Positions 49,401 through 63,000 are shown, counted from the stretch's first letter. The stretch: DNA of 64,000 bases from Loxodes magnus (GCA_946699065.1 CAMPDV010000220.1:1-64000); one strand, 5' to 3'. A program made the numbers and translations. The notes: generated by a model not told the origin, from the letters alone.

Positions 49401-52400
49401 TACCATTTTATAGTATCAGTTATTTTTAGCACTTGAAGTATTTTTCTCCTTTTTTATCGCATTCTAGACATGAATGAATCTAACTCTAGCAAGATTTGCA
49501 CATGGAATCTCCGTCAAAATCTTATTAATTATCTGGACATTTTACTACACACTGATTATCTGATATTTTTAAAGAATTTCTGCAATAAAGACATTTGGAC
49601 TAATCAAGGCACTTGACACAATTTTTATTTACTAACTAGCAAGATTCGCAAATCTTTTTCTTCAAATTCCAGTAATATTCATCTTAACATCTCACGCACT
49701 TACTATCAGAACTATCAGAACTATCAGAACTATCAGAACTATCAGAACTATCAGAACTATCACACTAATCACAATATTATACCTTGCATAAGCATTCGTT
49801 ATTTTATATATAAAAACTATTAGCACATTAAGTGCAAATTATTTCTTAGTTAGCATTCTAAATGTATTAAGAACATTGGATTATATAATTGTTACATAAC
49901 CTGCATAAACCTGCTTTTTTATCCAGAATGGAACTTTAATCACATATCTCACAAGTTATCTTTCCATTGTTTTCACTGCATTCTTTGCCATTCTAAATTT
50001 AGCTTTAGCAAGGCTAGCAAGTAGATGAAGATGGCTATAAATAATATCCATTATAACAGCTTGAACATTAGTTTTGATTCATTCCGAAACAAGTAGCTCA
50101 ACTTTAATAACAGATTAAAATGCAGTGGCTTATATGAGGGCCATTACAAGTGCTTAACTTGCAGTTTTTCCAGCATTCATTACCATCAAAAAAATTTTGA
50201 AAATCCGATTATTGAAGAAAAGTCTCATTAGTATAAAACTTAAACTGATATATTTCTCCTATAAAGTTATATTATTTTTGATTAGCTCCTAGTAATATTC
50301 AACTATCTTTACTGAACTATAAAAATGTACCTAGATAAGAATCGCAGTTCACTTATAAGTTTTATGTAAACTCAGATAAGCATATTTAAACTATCGAGCT
50401 GATTTCAAAAGAATAAAAGATCCATTTCATATTTGAAACTGTATAGGAATATTCTTTTTTAGGCGAGGAAGAGGCTAATATCATTTATATTGTTGATTTT
50501 TATAAATCTAAGCCTTTTATTTATATAGTAATTGACTTCTACAATGGCTGTACTATTTGGCAAATGATTCTTCAATTTTAAACTTACAAATATCTGCTTT
50601 ATCTCATTAGTCTGTAATTTAAATCTTTATTTAAGAATCAGAAAGAAATACTGTAGCTATAGGTAGAATATAATTAAGGATCATAAGCCATTTCTTGAAA
50701 CATAATCTATAAAGCATCCTATTAATCGCTGCTTTCTATTATTTACTCATCTTAGGTAGCACTTATGTAAGGTTACTTTTAGCTGTCATATATATTAGGA
50801 GAGGTGCAATTAGATTCTCCTGCAAATACGCATGGATTATCTTTTTTGACTATTTAAAGTCAATCTTGCTTTGTAAGCTTTTGATTTTTAGTATAAAATC
50901 GTGGTTGAAAGATTTCTCCCATGAATAAAGGATTATAAAAAAGAATATTCCATCACAGTATTTAGTAATTACTTTAAAAAGTAATTAAAATTCATTAAAT
51001 ATTCTAGCACTAAAACTTAAGGATCAACCTAGTTAGTTAAGCAAATCATTGCTTTACCATCAAAACTGGACGAGAAGGATAAAAAGAATCAATTATTATT
51101 ATCAGTTTATTAAATGAGATTAATAAAGTTTGAAGGGCTAGTAATTTCTATCGATTATTGCTTTAAGAAAGAATCATAAATAATTTATATTTGAAAGAAA
51201 TTGTTGTAAAGCAAATTTCTATTTTAGTTTTTAGCTCTTCTATCTTTAAATACTTCTGCAATCATAAAAAAGAATCTGATTACATTGTCAATCCCACTAT
51301 TTTAATTAAAAAGCTAACAGCTCATCTTCTGTTTGAATTTTGCTTTGGATCATATTTGTATTATGAAAAATTTTAATTTTAAATAAATCCATGACATTTT
51401 AGTTTTAAGGATGAATCAGAAAATTCAATAAAGTCATAGAGAAAGCAGCTTCTAACTTCAGGAGAGGAACATTCAGTACAATATGATCCTCGATGACAAG
51501 GAGTTTTAAACTTAGCTATTTAAAAAAATTAATCTAGATTGAGATAAGAATTAAATAGATAAATTCTAGATTAAAGAACATACCCACTAAAATAGTTTCC
51601 GTCTGATAGGGATATTTATTGGTCTTCCGTTCAATCAATTAGAGTGTTAATACTGATCTTATGCATCAAATTATCTCCAGCACTAGGAATATAGACATAC
51701 ATGTCTATAATTTGATTAGTCTTATCGAAAGAATTTCCTATAAAAATCCAAGCTTTGGAATTTATTTCCCTTTACTCATAAAAAATAACCTCAGAACTAT
51801 CTTAATAATTATAACCTTTCATTTGAAAAGAATACACTGTATCTTGACTTCATATGGCTAAAAATTCACTTAATATCTATAACTTAGTGACCAAATATTC
51901 CGTTGATTGCTTCCTGAATTACAGCTGTTCTAAATTCAAGCTGAGAAGCTTAAATAGTTAGGAGAGTATTTTAGCATATAAATGTAGTCTTCGTAAGTTA
52001 ATAAAACTCATAAGTTTTGATTATCTGGATCTTATTTATAAGGAATGCTTTCTGAATATAAGCTATAAAACTAAAAATCTGAACAATCAGAAATTTCAGG
52101 TCCTTTGCAATACCCTCCGCAGTATTAATTGCATCATTTTTGAAATAGCTTCTTAAAAATGTTCTGATATTTTTTCTGAGTCATAATATCAAAATAAAAT
52201 TTATAAAATTTTCCCTTCCACGCCGTTGTTGTTTAGACTTCCTATGTGTATCACCGAATCATCTCCAAATTATTAGAATATATATATGTTTAAATTCTTA
52301 GTTTCACAGTTTTAATTTAATCCGTTTTATATCTAAGTAAGGCAAAGAACCACACTACCTTTTTGATTCTCTATTTATTTATACTTTAAACTAACAAAAA

Positions 52401-52803
52401 TTCACGAGCTACAAGTTTCATCTAAGCTGAACTCGGTGCACTCTTAAAGGTTTTCATTTTAATCCTTATAACAAAATTTTAGATAGTGCTGCTAGTTTTG
52501 ATTTTAATTGAGATTAATGGATATCTGTTGCATATCTTAGTCACTAAAAGAGATGAGATCTCTCTGTTCTAAATCTATACATCTATTCTATATCCAAAAC
52601 GTTAGAGAAAAAAACTTATAGCTGTGGTAAGTAATATACCCTAAATCACTTGAAAACGAGGTTTCTTTTAAAAAGTTCTGGTCTAAATCTTACGTAATAA
52701 ATAAATCAGTTAATTGCGCATAGTACTAAGCAGAAACAAATATATCCTTCTAAGTAAAAATAAATAAAAGCAACACATAATTTTAGAGAGAAGCTCTCAT
52801 CAT
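46500..52803 (-). CDS. Giant membrane receptor: signal peptide, LamG-like domains, Cys-rich repeats, TM block, coiled-coil tail
   Basis: The start is ATG 52803: MMRASLQNYVLLLFIFTQKD is a signal peptide. A beta-sandwich LamG/concanavalin-A-like region follows (YKFFSLTFWIQ, TCSSWIFVSLKYKQIENQKG, DDSVIHIGSLN), then CNQYCGGYCKGPEISDCSD. A second such region is likely near 51.9-50.3 kb. Between about 50200 and 48950 there are growth-factor-receptor-type Cys-rich repeats (CVECRQNIINCEECSDQGTE, CKLCENKFYLENN, NCEECSNNVCTKCKKPYK). Next, near 47894-47616, are membrane helices (LTVLIINEILIFFLFLQHSI, FAFIVVLFTFLIVIGNYLLA). Last is a charged tail with repeated S-x-E-F/N-F segments. The total is about 2100 codons. 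The good frame shifts several times (for example at the T-run near 52170), by introns, indels or decay. Surface adhesion or ligand sensing is inferred. Confidence 0.6.
49702..49763 (-). repeat. 9-bp tandem repeat coding (Ser-Ser-Asp)n
   Basis: About seven copies of AGTTCTGAT (minus strand) insert a Ser-Ser-Asp run between two cysteine pairs, CDQC and CVRC, in the cysteine-rich region of the large receptor. The period keeps the frame. It is likely a length-variable linker. Confidence 0.85.
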
Positions 52804-52829
52804 ATGAATTATAATTAAACAGTGAAGTT

Positions 52830-54256
52830 AATAACAATTTAAATAAGTTAAGTTTGCTTATTCTGCTTTAAACATAACTATTAAAAGACCAATAAGTATA
52901 ATTATTCCTTCATAATTAAAATATAAAAGGATGTAATATATTGGTGTCAAAAACATTCCCAAGTATTAAAATAAATTAAAAACTTAAATAGCCTAATAAC
53001 TCAGTTGAATAGTAATTGCTCTATGTAATGTCCACTACAATAATCCTATAAAAATTAAATGACTAATAGTAAAATTGAATGTATAAATAGCTGTGTGAAA
53101 TGTAATAAAATAGATTAATATTTAAAATGTTAAAGCTATTAGATCTTTTATTCTAATTAATAGATAATAAGCAAATAAGCAATACCTAATATTTGTTACC
53201 TATAGATTCTATTTTCCTTTTTAACTTTCAGTTGGCTTTCTAATAAGAATATTGCCTAAATTGCCTTTGCGAAATAAAAAATTTTAATATCAGCTAAACT
53301 TGCAGGAATATTTAAAAAAAGGTTTAATGGAAGAAATGAAGCATAAGATAAATTTAGAAAACTAATAAAGTAGAGTAGCTATACTTTTATTTGATTCAGG
53401 TTTATTTTTAATTGTTAAGAGTTAGAATTATATTCTAAGAATATTAATTACTATTTCTCTAGCATTTTCCTTTAATTAAGTGATCAAAATTTTATTAAAA
53501 GGAAAAATGATTCTGAACCTTAACTATTTTCATATTGAATCTAAATTAAATATAATCGAAGCTTTTTATTTATTTATCCTATTTATTACATGATAACTAA
53601 GTTATTTCTTTTTATATGCTTTTATATTGGTAAAAGGATAAAAGCTTTATCCTTTGGTTCTACTAATAATAATTTAAAATACACTTCTTTACTAATGAAC
53701 TAGATGCTTTTCATAATAACCAATCTAATTCAGCCTTCTTTATTTTGGCTTAAAATTAGCTACCATCATTAAACTACTCCTTGCCTTATAATTAAGACTT
53801 AGTAGCATTATATTTGCTTATAAGGCATCTAAAACACTTTTAAAGTTATAGCAGTAGCTTAGTTTAAGTCATTAATCTAGTTAAATATCTTCAATTATCC
53901 CATTACTCATCTCCAAAAAGTACTAGCCTAGAAATTTAATTTTTTCCTCCTTTTTTCATAATGTACAGGATTTAAAGGAAAATTTATATTATACTTAGTG
54001 ATATGTCTTAATTATTGAAATGTAATAGAATAAAAACTATGTAAGCTATTTTAAAAAGATGAATGAAGCAAAAGAAAAAATTTGGTATAATAAACGGAAA
54101 AGTTGATTTATGAAGATCTTGGGGAAACCTTTGAATAAAAATCCTATACAGATAAAAGCTGAGAAGATAAACATTTAAGTTTATTAGAGAAGAAAAGCTT
54201 AAAATTTTACTTAAACTTGAGCTTTTCAATTTCTCAGATAAATTATATAAATACAT
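52830..54256 (-). CDS. Multi-pass membrane protein, function unknown
   Basis: ATG 54256 (MYLYNLSEKLKSSSLSKIL) begins a stretch with hydrophobic helices (LLSFYLYRIF, FPFIIPNFFFCFIHLFKIAY). The 3' end reads AIQVFNLFQYLGMFLTPIYY, then EGIIILIGLLIVMFKAEQAN, a clear pair of membrane helices ending about 25 bases before the start of the large receptor gene. The middle is protein-like but not in one frame. The C-terminal frame runs without a break into the first ATG of the downstream gene, so the stop must be one of the nominal Gln codons (TAA near 52828) or the two genes are one. It starts 63 bases from a divergent gene at 54320. Confidence 0.45.
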
Positions 54257-54319
54257 AATTGAGAAAATACTTTTTTAGCTAAATAAAATAAAATATCATG
54301 CTTAACCGAGCTTCATTTT
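54257..54319. promoter_or_regulatory. 63-bp divergent intergenic region
   Basis: The two start codons (54256 minus, 54320 plus) are only 63 bases apart. The space is AT-rich (TTTTTTAGCTAAATAAAATA), with one C/G-rich patch CTTAACCGAGC next to the plus-strand ATG. It must hold both promoters and 5' leaders if both starts are right. Confidence 0.5.
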
Positions 54320-55729
54320 ATGGATATAACTAAACGAAATCTTAATTCCTTTATCTAAGTTAGTAAATTATGAATAAGCCTAAATCTTTTAATAGTACAA
54401 TGACTCAAAATAAATGTAAATATAAGATAACTTTATGAAGTTGTATTGTAAATATAATTAATATCTTTAGATAGCGTATCTCAAATATAGAGTGCTATTG
54501 CTTTTATTATAGAGCTATTAATTAACGAATCTGGCTATTTTAAATAAGTCATTTTAATATAAAGATGATTATAATATAAGGAGAATGTTCAGCAAAGTAT
54601 TGAAAGTAGCATAATTTAGGATAACGTGAGAATATCAATAAATGAATTAATTTTAATAAGTGACAATTACTTAATGTAGCTTTTAATTAAATCAACTTGA
54701 AATTATTTTTCTCTTTAGTTTGTATTAAACCTTAGTAAGGTTGAAGATACAGATAAATTATATCTTTGAGATCAGACTGTAGGGATTTAGTAGAAGTAAT
54801 AGATATATTATATTTCCAAAGCGTCTCGAAAAGAAATAGTCAATTCATAAACAACTTAGCTCCTACTGAAACCCTTCATATTTAAAGCTTATACTAATAG
54901 CTTCCAATGTTGTTGATTTACTAAAGCAAATTTGGAGGAAATTCTGGACTTATCAATTTAATGATGCAAATACTATCAATTAAAAGAAAATATAAGAGTT
55001 AGCTTAAATATACAAAAGACTTTAAAAGTGGTTTTAATATAAATAATTAATATTAAATATATTATTCTCAAATAACTATCTAAATGAAGATAATATAATT
55101 ATAAGTTTCTAAGAAGGAAGTTTAAAAACAATCTTAGTTTTATTTTAATGATATACAATACCAACATCTTAAGATCTAAGATTAATTAAAATAGTAAATT
55201 ATATATAAATAGAGCCTATTTTTAAGTAACAATGATATTATATTATTTTGCTTTAAAATTAAATTAGAATATCTCGTTTCTTTTTAATGAGAAATGTAAA
55301 ATATTGCTTAAAATTTAGAAATTTTACTTTAATGTCTTAATTTATTAGAAATAATAGAAGGATTCAAGAAAGGTTTTTATGTCACCTCTTAAACCAAAAG
55401 AGAAAATTATAAATATCTCTTCTTACAAGCATATCTTAGGTTTAATTGATAGAATAAACTTAAGACCTAAAGTAACTTGCAGTGAAGAAAATTGGAAAAT
55501 TAATAAATCAACTTCGGAAAAAATCTCTTACAAGAATTACCCCTGAAAATTCAAGCAAGTACTAGCATAACTCAACTATGATAGGAATAGCTCCAAAGAA
55601 TCAAAAAATAACGACAGAAGGATTTAATGTTGGAAATTTACATATAATTTATCCTTTGCAATTTAACTAAATAAAGTTCAAATCCTTGGAATGTATAAAA
55701 AAGAAAAATCCAAAATCATGTTCCACTAA
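54320..55729 (+). CDS. Intact ~469-residue protein, possibly helical-repeat type
   Basis: ATG 54320 (MDITKRNLNSFIQVSKLW) opens a single frame with no change of phase to a pair of TAA codons at 55727-55732. Upstream and downstream translations differ in character, so these bounds are fairly good. The N-terminal half looks helical, with repeated Leu/Ile-rich helices of about 40 residues (SQIQSAIAFIIELLINESGY, ISINELILISDNYLMQLLIK). This pattern is like armadillo/HEAT repeats, but no family signature is certain. The C-terminus is basic with Ser/Lys (MSPLKPKEKIINISSYKHIL, KESKNNDRRIQCWKF). TGA and TAA/TAG are used as Trp and Gln within it. The function is unknown. Confidence 0.6.
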
Positions 55730-56940
55730 TAAGATAAAAAAAGCTAATTTGGTATTTTATTTTATTTAGTTGTTCAATAATAGTAGAAATAAATATAAAA
55801 ATTAAATTTATAGAAATTATTCTAATTTTCTTTAACCTTTTGATAATTTAAAATAAACTTGAACTTATTTAATTTAATTTTTATTAAAATAATTTAATTT
55901 AATTTAATTTAATTTAAATTAGCTAGTTTGTAGATTGTTTTTAGATTATATTTATATAAGCAATATTTATTTTTTAATTTGTTTTTGTAATTTTCTTTAT
56001 TTAATATCAGCTATTTTCTAATTCTTTTTTTTATCTTTTTTTATTTTTTAAAAATATTTTAAAAAAAATCAAAATTAAATTCCATTTATTTCAAAAATCT
56101 ATTATTTTACAATTGTTTTTTAATTTCTAAATTTATAAAATTTATTTAATTTTAATATATTAGTAAATTTTTTAATTATATAATTTTTAACTTGGTAAAA
56201 TTAAAAATTTACTTAATAGTTCTTATTAACTTTTGTAAATATAAATAAAAAATTAAAATTTAATAGATTTATCAGATAAAAATTAATTTAATTTATATTA
56301 ATAAAAAAGTAATTATTTCTGAAACTAATTATTAACTTATTTTTTATTATATTAAACTATTTGCTATTAGATATAATTAATTATTTTTATACTCTAATAA
56401 AGAATAGCTTTTTATTACTATTATATTAATAAAGCTATCTATCATTTAATTTTTATTTCGAGATTCTTTGACAAAATTTAAAACCAGTTTCGTTTATTAG
56501 TACTACAATGAAAATCTATGAAATAATTAAATATAGGAAACTATTAAAATTCTGAAATAGCGTAACCTTATTTAATCAGTAGAATGGAATTTCTCAAAAA
56601 GAGATTAAAGCCCATTAAATTTGAGTATGATTTTTTGATAAGTTTATTTATAAATAAAAATTATTAGCTATATATATAACTCATATATCTAAATAATCTA
56701 ATAGCAATAAATAATTCATCAGATTACTAGTTTTAAATATATTATATTATTTAAATTTTATAATTAACCATATAAGACTTTCATTAAATAACATTTTATA
56801 TTTCTTTGAAACTTTTTAAATTTTATTTAATTTAGCTTCTTTATATTTTACATTTAAATAAATAATTAATAAAAAATATAATCTTATATTTTTAAAGCGG
56901 GATTTAGAATCTATTATTTCTTTAAATTAAATTTAACTAA
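55730..56940. other. AT-rich spacer; TTTAA pentamer repeat at 55887-55920
   Basis: No gene is seen. A run of TTTAA units at 55887-55920 repeats the motif found at 4344-4375. The rest is A/T runs up to the 3' end of the LINE. Confidence 0.5.
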
Positions 56941-56952
56941 AAAAATTTGTGG

Positions 56953-56992
56953 TACCTTCAATTTTCAGAATATGTTCTTCAAATTGAAGGTA
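56953..56992. other. Perfect 12-bp hairpin in the LINE 3' region
   Basis: TACCTTCAATTT and AAATTGAAGGTA are exact reverse complements with a 16-base loop, 29 bases after the TGA that ends the LINE frame. LINEs often carry a 3' stem-loop that the reverse transcriptase recognises. That role is inferred from position. Confidence 0.75.
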
Positions 56993-57020
56993 TTATATTG
57001 TTTTTAAATGTTATTATATA

Positions 57021-60000
57021 TCAAGTTTATTGCTCTTCAGAACTAATTTTCTAGTTTAGGTTTTTTTTTTCTTCTAAGTATCTCCTTTCTTGTTCATTTT
57101 CAAACTAACTTTCATTTTTTTCTATTTTCTGTTGTCAATCTTCTTCTTCTTCATCTTCACTATCGTTTTCCTCTTCGTTCCAATCTTCTTCTTCCTCATC
57201 ATTTTTCATCTAATTTTGTTGGACATCTTATTCTTTGTTTTCTTGTTTTTATTATTCTTCATTCTCTTCATTAAAATTTTCTATTCTTAGATTTGCTTCT
57301 TTTTATTATTTCTCGTATTGCTCTTCTTCTTTCTCTTGTTATAGAATTTCTCGCCTCCTTTTGATAAACATTTGAATGAATATTTTTATTTATTCATCCA
57401 CCATTTCTATTTTTTTCTTAGAAAAAGAGTTTATATATAGTTAATCGTAACTTATTAGTTTCAAAATATCACATTAACCAATTTTGGAGACCAATCATTC
57501 TCTTATATCAATGTAATATATACATTCCATTACATGTTGGAGAGTGTCATATTCTCCGCATATACAAAAAGGGTTTTCAATAATATAATTTCGATCTTTC
57601 AGAGTCTTTCGAAATGCGTAAGACTGGCTTCTAATCTTATAGATGCAAATTATTTCTTTCAAATATTTTTTGTTTAATTTTGTGTATGTTATTTTGGGAA
57701 ATTATCTTAGGTTTTAAAATTGTTCTGTATATATTTATGCAGTAGGCATTCTGCTGAATCTTGAAAGAGCTAATTCAAAATATGTCTTTTATATTTATGC
57801 CTACACATATTTACTGAATTAAGTTAAGTTGTTATTGTGCTCTTTATTATCAATTTCTATTTTATAAAATGAGGCCAGTTTCTAAACTTCATCATAATAT
57901 TGATATCCCTCTTTATAATTGTTCTCAAACAATATTCCAATAGATGATTAAGGTTGATTTTAGCTTTCATTTCTAATCTTAAAGAAAAACCTGAAATACT
58001 TAAGAGCCATCATGTGTTTGAATGGCATCCAGTTGAGGTCTACAAAGCATGATTCATTAAACGTATTTCCTGCTGATTAAAAGGCTTTTCTGGCTATTAA
58101 CCTCATGCTCTTTTCAATTCTGTTCAAGATTCCATTTATTCCATACTGAACAGTCCAAGGTATTAAGTCCCCACCGTATTCTGCTTTAGGAAGCGTGAAC
58201 AGTCTACAAAGCATTTTGAAGTTTCAAGGTGTTACGTTTCTATATCTTGATAATGCAAATACTGCCTTTTTAATTGCTGAAAGATAGTTTGCAGCAACGT
58301 ATTTGCAATGGTTAATTAGATTCTTCTTTTGGTGAAGGATCACCCCTAAATATGTGACTTGCTGTTTCTAAATTATTGCTTGGTCTCCTATTTTTAAGTC
58401 TAGTTTTGTTTCTTTGCTTTTCTTTTTTAAAAACTATATCGTTTCGCATTTGGAGACATTTATTTTAAGAAATGTCTAATTGAAAATGGAGTTTGCTTCA
58501 TTAATAAGTGACTACATATTTTTTTATGAGTTCGATAATAGGATTAAATCGTCAGCTCAACCTCTACAAGTGAACCTATTCTTAAAATTAGCACATCTGA
58601 ATCCTAATATTTCTCCTTTGTTTTCTATATGTCTAATGACAATGTCATAGTATAATAATGCAAGCACAGGTCCATGCGAACTTCCTTACATCACTCCATT
58701 GCTAAATTTCAATTTCTTAGAATTTGCTCCGTCTATAATAAAGGAAGTAGTTAAGTTATTATAAAATGATTCTAAAGCCAAGATGAGACCTAGTGGTAAT
58801 TTGACTCTTCTTAGTTATTTAAAAAGAATTCTTCTTTCAATAGAATCAAACATTTTCTCTACGTCAATTAAAGTTGCAATCAATTTAGTTTTTCCTTTCG
58901 CTTGTTTTCGATAAAGATCTATGATTTATTGGATCACTCATATTTATTAGGTGGTTTATTTGTTCTTCATAAACCCCATTTAGCTTGAGTGGATTAACTG
59001 TCTTTCATAAATTATTGAGTAGAGTCTCTTCGTAAGGGCCTTATCATATAATTTCAAAATAGTATTGATAAGGGAAATAGGGCGTCAGTTTTTTCAATCG
59101 TCTTTACTTCCTTTTTTGAAAATGGGGATTATGATAGAAGTATTAAGCTCTTCAGGAATCCTTCCAATTCTAAGCATGTTATTTATAAAAGAATGAAGCA
59201 TCAACGCTAGATAATATCCTGCATATTTTAGCAGTTCTCCTTTTATTCCATCTGGCCCTGCTGCTTTACCATTAGGAATTAGACTTATAAGTTAGGTAAT
59301 CTCTTCTATTGTAAAAGGATCGAAATTTTATAAGTAAGAAAAGGGTTAATTTTGAATTTCTATGTTATTTTCATAAATTGCATCTATTTTCTAGTTACTT
59401 AGTTCAATCTATTGGTTAGTTAAATTCGAATGCTTGCTAAATACCTAATTTTCCCATGCTTCTACAAATTAGTCCTTCAATTCCTTATTAAAATTCATCA
59501 AATTTCTTTGTCTAGGGTTAAGTATTTTCTTTGCTTAAGAAAACATATCTTTTGTGGTTTCATTGAGGAGTAGGAATCTGTTTTTGGCCTTTTGTTTTTT
59601 AAATTTTCATAAATGATGCTAAAAGCTTTTTCATAATGTGTTCGCTCTTTAGTGAAGATCAATGATTTCTTAGTTATTCCTCCCTATATATGCTAAAGTT
59701 TCTTTGTACAATTAATTTGCTCTCTTTGCTTCGATATATTTTTATGTGAGGTCCTTAGGAAGTCTATTATACTTCGGGTCTGGGATAAATGAGCCTAAAA
59801 CTTAATCTGCATTGTTCTAAATGCAGTCTCTAATATAAGTGTATTAATCTTCTAAGTTATCTCTATCAATTAGGAAGAATACTTCTACTTAATCTTTGAA
59901 TGAATTCTAATAGATAAATCTATCAATAGGATCCTATAGTCTACTTATTTTGTACTTTCTCACTTTTATTTTTTCAGTTTGAAGATGAGTATGGTATACA

Positions 60001-63000
60001 AATTCAACTGTGAATGGAATATGATCTGAAAATAAGCTATAATTATGAACCTGAAAATTTCTAAATTAATTCATATTCAAGTGATTACTGATGACAATAT
60101 AATCGTTGCAATACATATTTTTATTCCCTTTATGTAAACATGTGTTCATATTTGCATCGTTTATTATTTCTAAATCGTTTTAGAGAATGAATTCTTAGAA
60201 TCTATTTGTATTGTCATAGTTGTTAATAGGGTTATCCCCAAAGTCTTATAGTAGAGCGTTAAAATCTCCTAATAATATATGTGAGTTGTCAGGAAAAGAA
60301 TTAAGGAATACATTTATATATTCATATGCTTCGTCTTTTATATTTTCACTCTTGCTGTTATCTGGCATGTAACAAGATGTTATGAATATATTATCTAGTT
60401 TGATTGTAACGAACCTCTCTTGAGCTAATTGTTATATGCTATTCTATTCCGTGCTATTAAGTTAATCTCTAACAATTAAGCAAACTCCTCCTCCTTTTCC
60501 TGAGTTCTTGAAATAGGTCCTATATCCATTAATAAGTATTGGAGGATAGTCTTATTTTTATCACGTTTCATTAATTGAGAAAATGTCTAAGTCATTATTT
60601 CGTATAAATTCTTCCACGTTTAATTGCTTGCTTCCAATTCCATTTATGTTAATATGTCCAAGCTTTATTATGCCTATCTCTCTTTGCTTATCGATTGGCA
60701 TCTTTATTTCTTAATTCCCAAATTCTTGTTTGCATTAATATGGTTATTCTACATTGTTCTCTACACCTCCTTTGAGTCTTAGTTATTTTTAAAGGACAAT
60801 ATAGTTAATTCTAAAATCGGTTTATAGCAGCGTTTTAACTATATAATTTCCGTTTTTTATAAATCGATGAATTTCTTATGATGAAGTCAAAACTCCTCCT
60901 TTTATTCCTGGCTCATAAATACAGAGAATCTTCTCATTTTGATGAATTTATATGTTAAGCAATTTGGGGCAATTTTTGATATATTACCTGTAACTTATTA
61001 TAATGAATAATGTTAATGAATCGTACTTTTCGCTCAATTTATTATCGATTTTTATATTTATTTCATTTCCATCACACGTAGCATGGTTTAGTTTGCAAGA
61101 TAAAGTTATAAATCTATTGCCTACTAAAGTGAAAAGATTCTAATTTCATCATTTATTGGACCTTATAAATTGAATTAGTTAGGCGTCTTTAAATTCGTAT
61201 TTATTTAAAATCTCTTCAATATTTACTTCATTAAACCCAAATTTTGACTATTTTAAGTTTAAAGTGTCTTGGTTAAATTTGGCATCTCTTCAACTTCTCT
61301 TTCCAAATTTTGTTTGGCTATCCCAATTCATCACATATGATGTCTAGATATTTGAATTTTCTAAAATTTCAATCTGCTAATCTTCTTAAATTTAATCAAT
61401 TAAAAGTGTTTATGTTGAAGGGTTTCATTTTATTTCTTTCAAGTAAGATTGAGTTTTAACATCTTATTATTTTCTCTATATTTCTGAAATTTATGCATAA
61501 ACATTTAGCTTCAATTCTACTTGATGCTCATAATCCTGCATGAGTTAAACATATAATCCGTTTAATTCATTATATTACTCTTACAGTTTTCCATTATTCT
61601 ATTTTGTGATTTATAGTTCTTGTTAAGAAGCAACTAGCTAATGATTGGTAACTACTGTTATTGTTCCTTCATCCTTAGCCTTGATAGAATTTTAAGTTTA
61701 AATAACCTAATTCTTTAACTCCATGATTTTTGTCTAACTATAATTGCTTATTAATTTCCCTTTTTCTGTTCATGTTCAAGCATCTTTGCTATTAATTTTT
61801 AAACAGGTTTGTGTTTCCTTTTCTCAAAACTATTTTTATTAACACGAGACAAGCCTTTAGTTGACACTCTATATATCTTAATTGATAAATTATTTGTTTA
61901 ATTTATCATATAAATTCTACAACTTTGTATACTTCAATTCAACGAAGTCGCACTAGGTAGATTGATCTAAGAATAATAAGTCTGTACCAGTAGTTGAATC
62001 TAAAGTCGATATAGTTTCTTGAGAAATTTAGTTGCTGAATTGAATTTCAATTTATGTTTATTCATTCTATGCCTGAGGAGTGATTGTTTATGTAAAAAGG
62101 CTTTTGACTGATTTGGCATATTTATTTTTTTGAAAGCTCAGTTCCTATGATATTTAATAATTCTCATTTTGTAATAATTAACACTAAGCCTGCTGTTACT
62201 GGCAATTGACTGTGAGTGAATGTACCTTTTAGTTGATCTGATCTATTTTGCTTAATAAATGAAAATTTTCACCTTTGAGATTTTAGTTAAGAGTTTCTAC
62301 CTCTCTAAGATGTTATTATACTTCATTATGTCTCAAATTACATTTACTCAATTCAGCTTGAATGAATTAAATTTGAGTAACCAAGTTGTTTATAATATTT
62401 TGGGCTTCTTACTTGGAAGCAAGTATTGCCTCATCTTGTAGTTTAAATGATTGTGTCATGTTCATTAGCTCCTCACTAAGCATAGCTTGTTTTACTATAC
62501 TTTGCTATTAAGTCTAAGTGAGAAGTTAACTCTAAGTTTCCAATTCTTATATTTAAGTTAAGGAAAGATCAGTATTCGTTTATATTGATTATTATTTATT
62601 TGTAGCATTATTTACAAATTATTTGGACTAAAGCATTAACTATTTCTACTAATTATCAAACCTTAAGATTTAATTTTTATTCTAGATTTTCTTAATTTAC
62701 TTTTGAGCTTTAAATAAATAATTTTGGTATTATTCTAAGTGTATTTTATATTGTGATTTAATGTTTAAAGTTTCTTTATTGTGTTACTCATATATATGTA
62801 TTAGCTTTTCTTACAGAGAATTATTTTTAGTTATGAGTTTTTAAATTCGAAATTTAAGATTTTTGCTTTCACTTAGCCTTTAATTTTCAAAAGTATTTGC
62901 CTCTTCTATCTTGCTTTAAATTTTATATTTTAATTTTGCAATTTTTTCTTAAAGTTACGCATTTTAAATCTCAAGATCAGTTAAGTATGTAATATCAAAC

